The notes beneath the pieces are model-generated. The model searched no databases. It was not told the origin of the DNA and saw nothing but the letters and a program-made list of their open reading frames with translations. A stretch of DNA of 44,142 nucleotides, taken from NCBI GenBank assembly GCA_016213525.1, contig JACRAE010000005.1, forward strand, positions 209,405 through 253,546, given 5' to 3'. A program made the translations under genes and the position numbers. Of this stretch, positions 17,229-26,350 are shown piece after piece. Position 1 is the stretch's first letter. Each line of letters begins with the position of its first letter. Origin of the DNA: Candidatus Aenigmatarchaeota archaeon (lineage in GTDB: Archaea > Aenigmatarchaeota > Aenigmatarchaeia > CG10238-14 > SCSR01).

Positions 17229-18440
17229 TCATCTCCTGTACTTGTAGTGTCCCTCGAAGACGTCGCCCGACTTTATAGCGTCCTCCGTCATCAGGTCCAT
17301 CAGCGCCCTCTCGTCGAACATCCCGACGGCCTGACCGTTCCACTTGGACTCGAGTATGTACCTGACCTTCGCCTGGATTTCCCTCGACCCCATCTTCACT
17401 ATGAGCGGGTCGAAGAATCCCAGAGTCACCATCCTCCTCGCGTCCGGCTCGGCTATGCCCCTCGCCATAAGGTAGAATATCTTCTCCGGGTCTATCGGGG
17501 ACACGGACGCGGCGTGCGTCGCCTTCACGTCGTTCGTCTCTATCTCCAGGCCTGGGACTGCGTTGCACCTCGCGGTCGGGCTCAGGAGCATGCCGTGGCA
17601 CGCGAGGAACGAGCTCGCGTTCTTCGCTCCGTCTCTGATCTTGATCATACCCTTCGATATCGAGCTAGACGAGTCCCTGAAGGCGCCCTTCGCCATGGAT
17701 TTGCCCGAGGTCGATTTTCCTATGTGGACAAGGTTCGAGAACGAGTCGAAGGTCTGACCGCCGCTCCCGAAGGTCAGCTGGAGGTCTTCGACGGACGACC
17801 CGTTGCCCTCCATGAAATTATATTCCCTGGTTCTAGTCCTCCTGCCGCCGAACACCCCGACGTTCCAGGACACTGAAGAGTCGTTCCCGCACACCGCTAT
17901 CTTGTTCGAAAAGACGCTGGACTGTAGGTTGTAGTTCTGGAGCTCTGAGAAACTGGCCCTCGAGCCGGCTCCCGTGACAATCAAAACATCCTCGCTTATG
18001 TTCCTCGCCTCGCCGTCGGACGAGAAAGACTCCTTAACCACGTCTATCTCTGACCCCTCGCCCACTACAATTATCGTCTTCGTGAAGACGTCCGCACCCA
18101 CGGCAGACCTTATCCTGAGTATGCCCGCCTTTCCCAGACCTTCCTTCACCTGGACGAGCGCCCCGGAGTCGAAGAACGCGTTGTTCATCTGCACGAACTT
18201 GTCGTCGATGTCGAACCTTTCCATGATGCCCTTCGACCTCGTCTTGGATATGGGTTTTATGGAAACGGAGTCCTCGGACGCGTTGCCGACGATCTCGAAT
18301 CCCAGACTGTCCGAGAGTTTTTTCCCGACTACCCCATCCTCGAAGTCCTTGAACGACGTCTGGTACTTGAAAATTTCGGAGCTCTCGGCAGGCATGGACC
18401 TGAACTTCTTCGCCGACGCCTTTCTGAACTCTTCTATCAT
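17229..18440 (-). CDS. sufD: Fe-S assembly protein SufD
   Basis: SufBD-family C-terminus (HAASVSPIDPEKIFYLMARGIAEPDARRMVTLGFFDPLI); located between sufB and sufS. Confidence 0.88.
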   Translation of the reverse strand: MIEEFRKASAKKFRSMPAESSEIFKYQTSFKDFEDGVVGKKLSDSLGFEIVGNASEDSVSIKPISKTRSKGIMERFDIDDKFVQMNNAFFDSGALVQVKEGLGKAGILRIRSAVGADVFTKTIIVVGEGSEIDVVKESFSSDGEARNISEDVLIVTGAGSRASFSELQNYNLQSSVFSNKIAVCGNDSSVSWNVGVFGGRRTRTREYNFMEGNGSSVEDLQLTFGSGGQTFDSFSNLVHIGKSTSGKSMAKGAFRDSSSSISKGMIKIRDGAKNASSFLACHGMLLSPTARCNAVPGLEIETNDVKATHAASVSPIDPEKIFYLMARGIAEPDARRMVTLGFFDPLIVKMGSREIQAKVRYILESKWNGQAVGMFDERALMDLMTEDAIKSGDVFEGHYKYRR

Positions 18441-18444
18441 GGCT

Positions 18445-19854
18445 TCACCCCACCGAGCCTTCCATTTCGAGCTGTATGAGCCTGTTGAACTCTATCGCAT
18501 ATTCCAGCGGGATCTCCTTAGCGAACGCGTCGAAGAACCCGGTGACGACCATGTTGAGCGCCTCCGTCTCAGTCAGGCCGCGCGACATGAGGTAGAACAT
18601 CTGCTCCTCGCCTATCTTCCCCACGCTCGCCTCGTGCGTGGTGACCGCGGTCTCGTTCAGTATCTCGTTGTACGGGTACGTGTCGGTCTTCGACTCCGGG
18701 TCCAGAAGCAGGGCGTCGCACCTCACGCTCGACTTCACGTTGTCCGCCCTCTTCGCTATGTGGAGGAGGCCCCTGTAGCTCGTCCTGCCGCCGTCCTTGC
18801 TCACGGACTTCGCGGTTATCCTAGATGTCGTGTTCGGAGCCAGGTGCACGGCCTTCGCCCCGGTGTCCTGGTGCTGGTCCTTTCCCGCGAATGCGACTGA
18901 GAGTATGTCCGCCCTCGCGCCCGCCCCTTTCAGGTAGACGCTCGGGTATTTCATTGTCAGCCTGCTTCCCATGTTGGCGTCGACCCACTCAACGGTGGAG
19001 TTCTCGAAGGCGTACGCCCTCTTGGTGACGAGGTTGTAGACGTTCTTCGACCAGTTTTGAAGCGTGGTGTACCTCACGTGGGATCCCGGAAGGGCGACTA
19101 TCTCCACGACCGCCGAGTGCAGAGAGTCCTTCGAGTAGACGGGGGCCGTGCACCCCTCTATGTAATGTACCCGGCTGCCTTCGTCCGCTATAATCAAGGT
19201 CCTCTCGAACTGGCCGAACTTCGGCGCGTTAATTCTGAAATACGCCTGCAGAGGCATCGCGACCTGGACGCCCTTCGGTATGTAGACGAAGCTGCCCCCG
19301 CTGAAGACCGCGGAGTTGAGGGCCGCGAACTTGTTGTCGAACGCGGGCACGACCTTGCCGAACCAGTGCTTGAATATCTTGGAGTGCTTGTGAAGGCCCG
19401 TGTCCGGGTCCACGAATATCACGCCCTGCTTCTCCATGTCCTCCCTCACCTTGTGGTACACCACCTCGGAGTCGAACTGCGCCCCGACGCCGCTCAGCGT
19501 CTTCCTCTCGGCCTCTGGTATGCCCAGCTTCTCGAACGTCTTCCTTATGTTCTCCGGCAGGTCGTCCCAGTTGTCGCCGCCCTTGTCTACGCCGCTCATG
19601 TAGTAGACGAGGTCGTCGAAGTCGATTCCGTCGAGCTTGCCTCCCCATTTTGGCATCGGCCTCTCCAAAAAATGCTTGAGCGCCTTCATCCTGAAGTCGT
19701 GTATCCACCTGTTCCTTCCGGTCTCCTTCTTGAAGCCTGATATGTCCCTTATCGTCCTGCTAGACAGCCCGGGCTCGGTCTCGTTCACGGACTGGACCTT
19801 CATGTTCCAGCCGAACTTCTTCTCGTAGCTGTCATTTAGGGATATCTTACCCAT
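18445..19854 (-). CDS. sufB: Fe-S assembly protein SufB
   Basis: SSVRCDALLLDPESKTDTYPYNEI...THEASVGKIGEEQMFYLMSRGL; NSAVFSGGSFVYIPKGV. Confidence 0.95.
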   Translation of the reverse strand: MGKISLNDSYEKKFGWNMKVQSVNETEPGLSSRTIRDISGFKKETGRNRWIHDFRMKALKHFLERPMPKWGGKLDGIDFDDLVYYMSGVDKGGDNWDDLPENIRKTFEKLGIPEAERKTLSGVGAQFDSEVVYHKVREDMEKQGVIFVDPDTGLHKHSKIFKHWFGKVVPAFDNKFAALNSAVFSGGSFVYIPKGVQVAMPLQAYFRINAPKFGQFERTLIIADEGSRVHYIEGCTAPVYSKDSLHSAVVEIVALPGSHVRYTTLQNWSKNVYNLVTKRAYAFENSTVEWVDANMGSRLTMKYPSVYLKGAGARADILSVAFAGKDQHQDTGAKAVHLAPNTTSRITAKSVSKDGGRTSYRGLLHIAKRADNVKSSVRCDALLLDPESKTDTYPYNEILNETAVTTHEASVGKIGEEQMFYLMSRGLTETEALNMVVTGFFDAFAKEIPLEYAIEFNRLIQLEMEGSVG

Positions 19855-20590
19855 CCTCTATCTCCTTCCTCACGAAATCGTAGCCCTTCTCCTCCAGCTC
19901 CTCCGCGAGCTTGTGCCCGCCGGACTTGGCTATCCTGCCGTCTATCATCACGTGGACGAAGTTAGGCCTGATGTACTTCAGTATCCTCTGGTAGTGCGTT
20001 ATCAGCAGGATTCCGTTCTCCTTGCTCGCCACCTTGTTGATCCCGTTCGAGACCACCTTGAGCGAGTCCACGTCCAGGCCCGAGTCGGTCTCGTCGAGTA
20101 TCATCACCTTCGGGCCCAGCACGGCCATCTGAAGTATCTCGCCCCTCTTCTTCTCGCCGCCCGAGAAGCCCTCGTTCAGGTACCTCTTCACGAAGTCCTC
20201 GTGCACCCCGAGGAGCTCCATCTTGTCCTTCATTATCTCCCTGAACTCCATCGAGGACACCTTCTCCTCCCTCGACGAGTTATACGCCGTCTTGAGGAAG
20301 TTGAACAGGCTCACGCCCGATATCTCGGTCGGGTACTGGAAGCCTAGGAACAGGCCCATCCTGGCCCTCTCGTCCGCCGAGGCGTGGGTGACGTCCTTGC
20401 CGTCGAAAGTTATCCTGCCCTGCGTTATCTTGTACTTCGGGTGGCCCATCAGGACGAAGGACAGGGTACTCTTCCCGCTGCCGTTCGGACCCATCAGCGC
20501 GTGGACCTCGCCTTTCTTCACCTCCAGGCTGACGCCCCTCAGAATCTCCTTCCCTTCGACGGAAACATGCAGATCTATAATTTCTAGCAC
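19847..20590 (-). CDS. sufC: Fe-S assembly ATPase SufC
   Basis: MGPNGSGKSTLSFVLMGHPKYKITQG, FSGGEKKRGEILQMA, ILDETDSGLDVD. Confidence 0.96.
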   Translation of the reverse strand: MLEIIDLHVSVEGKEILRGVSLEVKKGEVHALMGPNGSGKSTLSFVLMGHPKYKITQGRITFDGKDVTHASADERARMGLFLGFQYPTEISGVSLFNFLKTAYNSSREEKVSSMEFREIMKDKMELLGVHEDFVKRYLNEGFSGGEKKRGEILQMAVLGPKVMILDETDSGLDVDSLKVVSNGINKVASKENGILLITHYQRILKYIRPNFVHVMIDGRIAKSGGHKLAEELEEKGYDFVRKEIEDG

Positions 20591-20704
20591 GAGTATTTTT
20601 CAGCCGCAGCCGATAAATACGTTATCACCCTGTTATATTCCGACCGTCGGCGGCGGCGCGGTAAGGGTTAAATTCTGACGGGGAGAAACATTTCATTAAG
20701 AGGG

Positions 20705-20830
20705 ATGGCAATCCAAAATCAAAATTTTAAATCGGTTCCGTGCCCCCAGTGCGGCAGGATGATGGAGAACATAGCCGGCAGCAAGAGGCTGTCCCACTGC
20801 AGCTGCGGCTTCTACGAGGGCTGCTGCTGA
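20705..20830 (+). CDS. 41-aa zinc-ribbon peptide
   Basis: MAIQNQNFKSVPCPQCGRMMENIAGSKRLSHCSCGFYEGCC, translated directly; absent from ORF track; TGATG-type overlap with the ferredoxin gene. Confidence 0.6.
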   Translation: MAIQNQNFKSVPCPQCGRMMENIAGSKRLSHCSCGFYEGCC

Positions 20831-21078
20831 TGGCTAAGAGGTACAAGGTCGTCTTCGACAGGGACCTGTGCATAGGCGCCGCTGCCTGCGCCACGGCCCA
20901 CCCGAGCGGCTGGGAGATCGACAAGGAGGACGGGAAGGCGAACCTAGTGGGCGGAATCAAGACGGGCGTGGAGAAGTTCGAGATGGTGTTCGACGAGTCC
21001 CAGTACAGGGACTTCCTGAACGCGTCCGAAGTCTGCCCGGTGGCCGGCTGCATAGTGATAGTCGAGATTGAGGAGTAG
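20830..21078 (+). CDS. Small ferredoxin, predicted [3Fe-4S] or 3-Cys type
   Basis: 82 aa; DRDLCIGAAACATAHPSGWEI...SEVCPVAGCIVIVEI. Start refined to 20830 from 20740. Confidence 0.8.
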   Translation: MAKRYKVVFDRDLCIGAAACATAHPSGWEIDKEDGKANLVGGIKTGVEKFEMVFDESQYRDFLNASEVCPVAGCIVIVEIEE

Positions 21079-21079
21079 G

Positions 21080-21532
21080 TCACTTTTTCTTCTCTATGGA
21101 GATTTCTATCTTGGATTTCACCATCTTTCTCATGTCCTTCGGGGTATAATCGTTCACCAGGCTCCTCTTCTTGTAGAGTATGTTGACTACCATGTTGTTG
21201 TAGGCGGTCTGTATGTTCGAGGTCCCTCCGTTAGTCGGCAGTGGGAATTCTATGTTGTAGTTGTTGACGTCGAACTCGTAGACGTTGTCCGAGTTGTGGG
21301 CGTGTATCTTATCAAAGACCTGATCCGCCATGTTGTATTTTGGGAACTCCCTTCCGGGGACGCTCTTGTACTTCACTTCTATTATCGGATTTGCCGAATC
21401 GGTGAAGGGACCGAGCGTCGAGTATATCGAGAACATCCTCTTTTCTTTCTCGGACTCCACGTACGACTTCACGTACATGTGGCCGTAGACCGGAACCAGG
21501 AATTTCTGCAGCTTCAAGGTGTCTTTGGTCAT
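21080..21532 (-). CDS. Hypothetical protein
   Basis: 150 aa uninterrupted ORF with no recognised motif; convergent with the ferredoxin gene. Confidence 0.55.
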   Translation of the reverse strand: MTKDTLKLQKFLVPVYGHMYVKSYVESEKEKRMFSIYSTLGPFTDSANPIIEVKYKSVPGREFPKYNMADQVFDKIHAHNSDNVYEFDVNNYNIEFPLPTNGGTSNIQTAYNNMVVNILYKKRSLVNDYTPKDMRKMVKSKIEISIEKKK

Positions 21533-21595
21533 TTTCTTCGCCGAATTTCTTGTAAAGCATTCTGAATGAAGATATTTAACGGCGTCGAGGGGCGT

Positions 21596-22420
21596 TCAAA
21601 AAATGTGTCCAGCCTTCTCTAATATCTTCTTCATCTTGAGGCTGTCCTCCTCGAGGAGGGGAGACTCCGATATTATTGTGATGTCGATTTTCTTTTTGAT
21701 CAGCTCCCTTGCAAGCGGCTCGAACGCCGGGTCCTTTATCGGGGCGTGGACGTCCACCCACTCTCCGCTCTTGTTCTTAGAGACGCCCTCGAAGTGCGAG
21801 TTGATGTGATCCATCTTCGCCTTCTTCAAAACTTCCAAAACGTTCCCATAATCCACCTTGCCCCCGCCCCTCACGAACAGGTGCGCCCAGTCTATGTAGG
21901 GCACGACCTGCTTTACCTGCCTGTGGAGCTCCACGACCTCCTCGAGGGTCCCGAACTGGCTCCGCTTCGCCATCGTCTCGACGCCCAGCCTGACGTTCTT
22001 TATACCGGCGGACTTCATCTCGTCCAAAATCTTCAAGAACTCCTCCTTCACGACTTCGAAGACCTTCTCCCTCTCGAACTTCCCGTAGTAGGCGGAGTGT
22101 ATCGCTATGGCGTCCGCCCCCATCCTCTCCCCGCGGTCGGCGCAGTCGAATATCCTCTTCCTCGACGCCGCTATCGTCTCCTTCTTCTCGGAGCAGAGGT
22201 TGATGTAGTAAGGCGCGTGTATCGAGAGCCTGACGCCCATCTCCTCCGCCACCTGTCCGGCCTGCTCGGCGACCTCCTTCTTCATGTAGACGCTGTGGAC
22301 GAACTCCACTTCCATGGCGTTCAGTCCGAGCTCCGCGACCTTTTTTATCCCCTCTATCGTGTCCCTCTTCTCGCAAGAGAACGGTATGCCGGCGGGGCCC
22401 AAAAATATCTTCATTTCCAT
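21596..22420 (-). CDS. Endonuclease IV-like TIM-barrel (AP endonuclease family 2)
   Basis: MEMKIFLGPAGIPFSCEKRDTIEGIKKVAELGLNAMEVEFV...LSIHAPYYINL...AIHSAYYG...LGVETMAKRSQFGT...IDWAHLFVRG; start refined to 22420. Confidence 0.85.
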   Translation of the reverse strand: MEMKIFLGPAGIPFSCEKRDTIEGIKKVAELGLNAMEVEFVHSVYMKKEVAEQAGQVAEEMGVRLSIHAPYYINLCSEKKETIAASRKRIFDCADRGERMGADAIAIHSAYYGKFEREKVFEVVKEEFLKILDEMKSAGIKNVRLGVETMAKRSQFGTLEEVVELHRQVKQVVPYIDWAHLFVRGGGKVDYGNVLEVLKKAKMDHINSHFEGVSKNKSGEWVDVHAPIKDPAFEPLARELIKKKIDITIISESPLLEEDSLKMKKILEKAGHIF

Positions 22421-22980
22421 CCCATCGCTTTCTTCGCCAGAATCAGGGCGGCTATCGAGTACTGCGGCGTGTCCTCCCCGTTCAGGAACCTCTTCAGCGC
22501 GTCGTCTATGGAGACTTCTACCACCTGGAGGTGCTCGTGCTCGTCCGGCGCCTTCTCGCTCTTGAACAGTCCGGTAGCCAGATAGACGTGTATCTTCGTC
22601 TTGAGGCTGGCTGCCATCATCATCGACCCGAGCTTCCTGATGTTCCTCGAGTCCATACCTATCTCCTCCCTCAATTCGTTCCTCGCCTGCCTCAGCCTGC
22701 CCGCCTCCGTCTTGTACGGGCACTTTCCGGCCGGTATCTGCATGATGACCTTCTTGTACGACGGCCTCCACTCGTTCACCATATATGCGTGACCCTTCCT
22801 CGATATAGGGACCATGGCGACTATGTCGTCAAAAGTAGGTATCTGGAACCTTGCCTTCTTGTTTCCGGGGAACAGCAGGTCGTGCTCCACTATCTTGAAC
22901 CACTTCTCCTGGAACACCGTCCTCGTGGCGGTTATTTTGGGCCTCACTGTCTTGCCCGATACGATGCGGTCCCTTGCCAT
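22411..22980 (-). CDS. NUDIX hydrolase (ADP-ribose pyrophosphatase-like)
   Basis: IMQIPAGKCPYKTEAGRLRQARNELREEIGMDSRNIRKLGSMMMA Nudix-box region. Confidence 0.82.
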   Translation of the reverse strand: MARDRIVSGKTVRPKITATRTVFQEKWFKIVEHDLLFPGNKKARFQIPTFDDIVAMVPISRKGHAYMVNEWRPSYKKVIMQIPAGKCPYKTEAGRLRQARNELREEIGMDSRNIRKLGSMMMAASLKTKIHVYLATGLFKSEKAPDEHEHLQVVEVSIDDALKRFLNGEDTPQYSIAALILAKKAMGWK

Positions 22981-22998
22981 AAAATTATTTCCTCCCCG

Positions 22999-24711
22999 TC
23001 ATTTAAGCTCTTTCAGCATCCTGTCCAATGAAAGGGTGTTTATCACGTCTTTCTTCTCGAGCCATCCCCTCCTCGCCTGCCCAACGCCCAGGAGCAGGTA
23101 GTCGAAGTGCTTCAGCGCGTGGGCGTCCGAGTCTATTGAGAACTTGCATCCCATCTCCTTCGCGGCCCGTATGTGGTCGTCTCTCAGGTCCAGCCTGTTC
23201 GGCATGGCGTTCACCTCGAGGATGGTGCCCGTCTCTCTCGCCTTGTCGAATATCGCGTCCATGTCCAGGTCGCACGGCTCCCTCTTCTGTATCTCTCGCG
23301 CCGTGGGGTGGAATATGATGTCGACGTTCTGGTTCTCCATGGCATTTACCAGCCTCTCGGTCTGGTCCTTCCTGGATAGGTTGAAGCTCGAGTGTATGGA
23401 CGCTCCCACAATGTCGAGCTTCTTCAACGCCGAGTCTTTCAGGTCCAGCTTCCCGTCCCTCAGTATGTCTACCTCTATCCCCTTCAAAATCGTGAACCCC
23501 CTCATCTTTTTGTTCGCGGTGTCTATCTCCCTCGCCTGCCTCTCGAGCTTCCTCTCGTCGAGGCCGCCCGTGAAGGCCATCCTCTTCGAATGGTCCGTCA
23601 CGGCCATGTATTCCATTCCCAGCTCTTTCGCCCTCGATGCCATCTCCATTATGGAGTTCGAGCCGTCGGTCCAGGACGTCTGCGTCTGCAGGTCTCCCCT
23701 GAGGGAGCCGTATGGTATGATGTCCGGCATCTTCCCCTTGGCGGCCGTCTCCACCTCCCCCAAGTTCTCCCTCATCTCTGGCGGGACCCACTCCAGCCCG
23801 AGTTTTTCATACACCTCCTCCTCCGACGACCCTGCAATCTGCCTGTCGCCCCTGTAGAGCCCATATTCGTTCAGCTTCATCCCCTTCGATATGGCAATCC
23901 TCCTCAGCGCGACGTTGTGGTCCTTGTTCCCCGTGAAGTACTGAGACGCGGCGCCGAAGCTCTTCTCCTCGACGACCTGCAGGTCCGCGTCCATTCCGCT
24001 CTTCAACCCGACGAGAACCTTGGCCTTGCCCCTCGAAAAAACATGCTCCACGTCCGGCATTCCCTGGAAAAAATCCATCGCCCTCTTCGGGTCCGAGGTC
24101 GCTACCAGGAAGTCCGCGTCCCCTATCGTCTCCCTCATCCTCCTCGCCGACCCCGCTATGATGACCCTCTTCACCCCCGGAACCTTTGCAAGCCTGCCGC
24201 GGATCTCCTCCAGAACGGGCAGCGCCTGTCCCAGGAGGAACCTTCCGGAATGCTTCCTCTTGAACTCTATGCTCCTCAGTATGTCGGCCTCGCTCTTCTC
24301 GCCGAACCTCGGCAGCTCCCTAATCTTCCCGCCCCTCGCGGCCTTCTCCAGGCCGGCTATGTCTCTTATCTTCAGCTTCTGCCAGAGCGTCTTGATGGTC
24401 TTCGGCCCGACACCCTCGAGCCCCATCAGGTCTTCGACGTCAACCGGCAGCCTCTTCTTCAATTCCTCGAGGTGCTCCGTCCTGCCGGTCTCGATTAGGT
24501 CTCCTATCTTCTCCGATATGGCCAGTCCTATGCCGGGTATTTTCATCAGCTCCTCCTTTCCGCCGCGCCTGTAGATGTCCTCGGCCTCCTCCGTCAGGGA
24601 CTCTATCGCCCTGGCCGCCCTGTCATAGGCCCTCGCCTTGAAAAAACCGTCCATCATGTCCTCGTACACGGATATTATGCGGAGCACCCTGGCGATTTCA
24701 GAGTTCCTCAT
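22999..24711 (-). CDS. polX: Family X DNA polymerase with C-terminal PHP domain (PolX)
   Basis: HhH motifs (KIPGIGLAISEKI, LEGVGPKTIKTLW), GSARRMRETIGDADFLV catalytic motif, PHP domain AVTDHSKRM/KGIEVDI/SIDSDAHA. Confidence 0.93.
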   Translation of the reverse strand: MRNSEIARVLRIISVYEDMMDGFFKARAYDRAARAIESLTEEAEDIYRRGGKEELMKIPGIGLAISEKIGDLIETGRTEHLEELKKRLPVDVEDLMGLEGVGPKTIKTLWQKLKIRDIAGLEKAARGGKIRELPRFGEKSEADILRSIEFKRKHSGRFLLGQALPVLEEIRGRLAKVPGVKRVIIAGSARRMRETIGDADFLVATSDPKRAMDFFQGMPDVEHVFSRGKAKVLVGLKSGMDADLQVVEEKSFGAASQYFTGNKDHNVALRRIAISKGMKLNEYGLYRGDRQIAGSSEEEVYEKLGLEWVPPEMRENLGEVETAAKGKMPDIIPYGSLRGDLQTQTSWTDGSNSIMEMASRAKELGMEYMAVTDHSKRMAFTGGLDERKLERQAREIDTANKKMRGFTILKGIEVDILRDGKLDLKDSALKKLDIVGASIHSSFNLSRKDQTERLVNAMENQNVDIIFHPTAREIQKREPCDLDMDAIFDKARETGTILEVNAMPNRLDLRDDHIRAAKEMGCKFSIDSDAHALKHFDYLLLGVGQARRGWLEKKDVINTLSLDRMLKELK

Positions 24712-24737
24712 GACAATCTATCTGTTCTAGGTCGGTA

Positions 24738-25403
24738 TTATTTCCTAGTTCTCAACTTCTCGGCGTTCATTTTCCTTACGAATGACTTCAGGCTGCCCTT
24801 CCCCTTCTCCATCATGGCGACGTAGGACAGCAGCGGGTCCAGGGTGGATACAAGGTCCCTTTTGTTGTCCTCGATGAACTTCGGCAGGTCCCTCTTCTCG
24901 ACCTTGAATATCTCCGAGTACTTCAGGACTCCCCGCTCGTCGTAGAGGTTCCTAGGGAGGTTCTCCAGGACGTCGACGGATCCCCTATATGACAGGACGC
25001 TGCAGCCGGTCACGTTGTCGTCGCATATGCCAGCCAGCTCCATGTACGGCCCATGGTTCGACTCCCTCCTCACCCTGTTCTCCGCCCACTTCTCCACGTT
25101 GCTCGTCCCGAACGGCAGAGCCCCGGAGAAGCAGCCCAGCTGGTTCCTGAAGCAGCCCATCTCGTTGGACCTCCTCGTTATGACAATCTCCCTTTCCGTC
25201 TCCAGCGTGGACACCATGCCGAAGCACGACGGCGAGTAGTCCGTCCTCTCAAAAATTAGGCTGAGCCTGAGCGGCGTCTCCTTGTCGCTGATTATGCTGG
25301 AGTAAGAGCTGCCGACGAGGCTGCAGAAGTTCCCGGAGCCGACGTCGTTGTAGTACGGGCTCGGCACGGTGTAGTTCCTCATATCGAGTCTTCCGAAGGA
25401 CAC
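24738..25403 (-). CDS. Hypothetical protein
   Basis: 221 aa ORF with no recognised domain; an alternative internal start (MRNYTVPSPYY) exists. Confidence 0.6.
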   Translation of the reverse strand: MSFGRLDMRNYTVPSPYYNDVGSGNFCSLVGSSYSSIISDKETPLRLSLIFERTDYSPSCFGMVSTLETEREIVITRRSNEMGCFRNQLGCFSGALPFGTSNVEKWAENRVRRESNHGPYMELAGICDDNVTGCSVLSYRGSVDVLENLPRNLYDERGVLKYSEIFKVEKRDLPKFIEDNKRDLVSTLDPLLSYVAMMEKGKGSLKSFVRKMNAEKLRTRK

Positions 25404-25422
25404 GGTTAAATACAGATCGCGG

Positions 25423-25584
25423 CTACCTGATGAGGAACCTTCCGATGATCTCTATTACTATGATCACGGAGACGACGACCACCACGTGCTTAGGCTGTAT
25501 CTTGACCAGCGGCTCCTCCTCCTCGCCGAAGCGCATGAGGCCGCCCATTCCGGCCGGCATGTAAGTCTTGTCCTCTTTTGGCAT
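25423..25584 (-). CDS. Preprotein translocase subunit Sec61-beta (SecG-like)
   Basis: Manually translated: MPKEDKTYMPAGMGGLMRFGEEEEPLVKIQPKHVVVVVSVIIVIEIIGRFLIR, canonical short cytosolic segment (AGL-RF-EE-KI-P) plus C-terminal TM; absent from ORF track. Confidence 0.85.
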   Translation of the reverse strand: MPKEDKTYMPAGMGGLMRFGEEEEPLVKIQPKHVVVVVSVIIVIEIIGRFLIR

Positions 25585-25607
25585 GAGTCAAAATTGTCGG
25601 CCGGGGC

Positions 25608-26285
25608 TTAAATGCTTTTCTTGGCTCTGTTCCTGACGAACTCTATCTCCTTGATTATCTGGGCGTGGTCTGCCGCCACGTCTATGTTCTCCGAGAACAG
25701 GTCCCTGTGGCGTATGTTGTGCCAGCCCCAGTCAATCCCTATCGGCACCATCCCCAGTTCCTTCGCCAGCCTCAGCTTCTGCACTGAGTCGGTCACGACT
25801 ACCGTGTTGGCGCAGTCCGAGCCCGCCATCTCCCTCGCCTTCTCCAGGTACTCCCTCGGGCCGCTGTCCTCCATAATGCTGCCCGTAAGTATGGGGTACC
25901 TTGTCGGTATGAGCCTCTGCCTCTTGTACTGGTCGACTATCTCGTCCGGCTCCCTCCCGAAAAGGACTATGCTCAGGTCGGAGTACTCGGGGCGCTCCAG
26001 AGCCTTCATCAGCCTGTAGCCCTCCTTAGTGTGGTCTATCGAGTACTTGTTGTTCATCACGTTCAGCTCCAGCGCCTCTTTGAAGTGCTTTATCGTGTAC
26101 TTGCTGTTGATCTCCATCTTGTCGCCGAAGATTTCCGGGTAGGACTCATAAGTAGAAAGTATATCCGAGTCGCTCCTGGACCTGTAGCCGAAATTCTTCA
26201 GGGTCTCCTTGACCGTGCCCACGAAGTAGTCCCTGTTGTTCAGAAGGGGCCCGGACATGTTGATTAGGACGCCGATTTTTTCCAT
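25608..26285 (-). CDS. HAD-superfamily hydrolase-like protein
   Basis: Start refined to MEKIGVLINMSG at 26285; VVVTDSVQKLRLAKELGMVPIGIDWGW is HAD motif III/IV-like. Confidence 0.6.
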   Translation of the reverse strand: MEKIGVLINMSGPLLNNRDYFVGTVKETLKNFGYRSRSDSDILSTYESYPEIFGDKMEINSKYTIKHFKEALELNVMNNKYSIDHTKEGYRLMKALERPEYSDLSIVLFGREPDEIVDQYKRQRLIPTRYPILTGSIMEDSGPREYLEKAREMAGSDCANTVVVTDSVQKLRLAKELGMVPIGIDWGWHNIRHRDLFSENIDVAADHAQIIKEIEFVRNRAKKSI

Positions 26286-26350
26286 TACAGAGAATACACC
26301 TCGAAGTATAAATTGAAAACGCGCCCGCGGCCTGGGCAAGGAAAAATGGC

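Noticed and set aside
20591-20704. Possible small RNA in the sufC divergent intergenic region
   Set aside because: GC-rich CGGCGGCGGCG segment noticed, but no convincing structure or family; more likely divergent promoters.
23392-24498. 368-aa plus-strand ORF antisense to PolX
   Set aside because: Low-complexity shadow translation; PolX catalytic and PHP motifs are on the minus strand.
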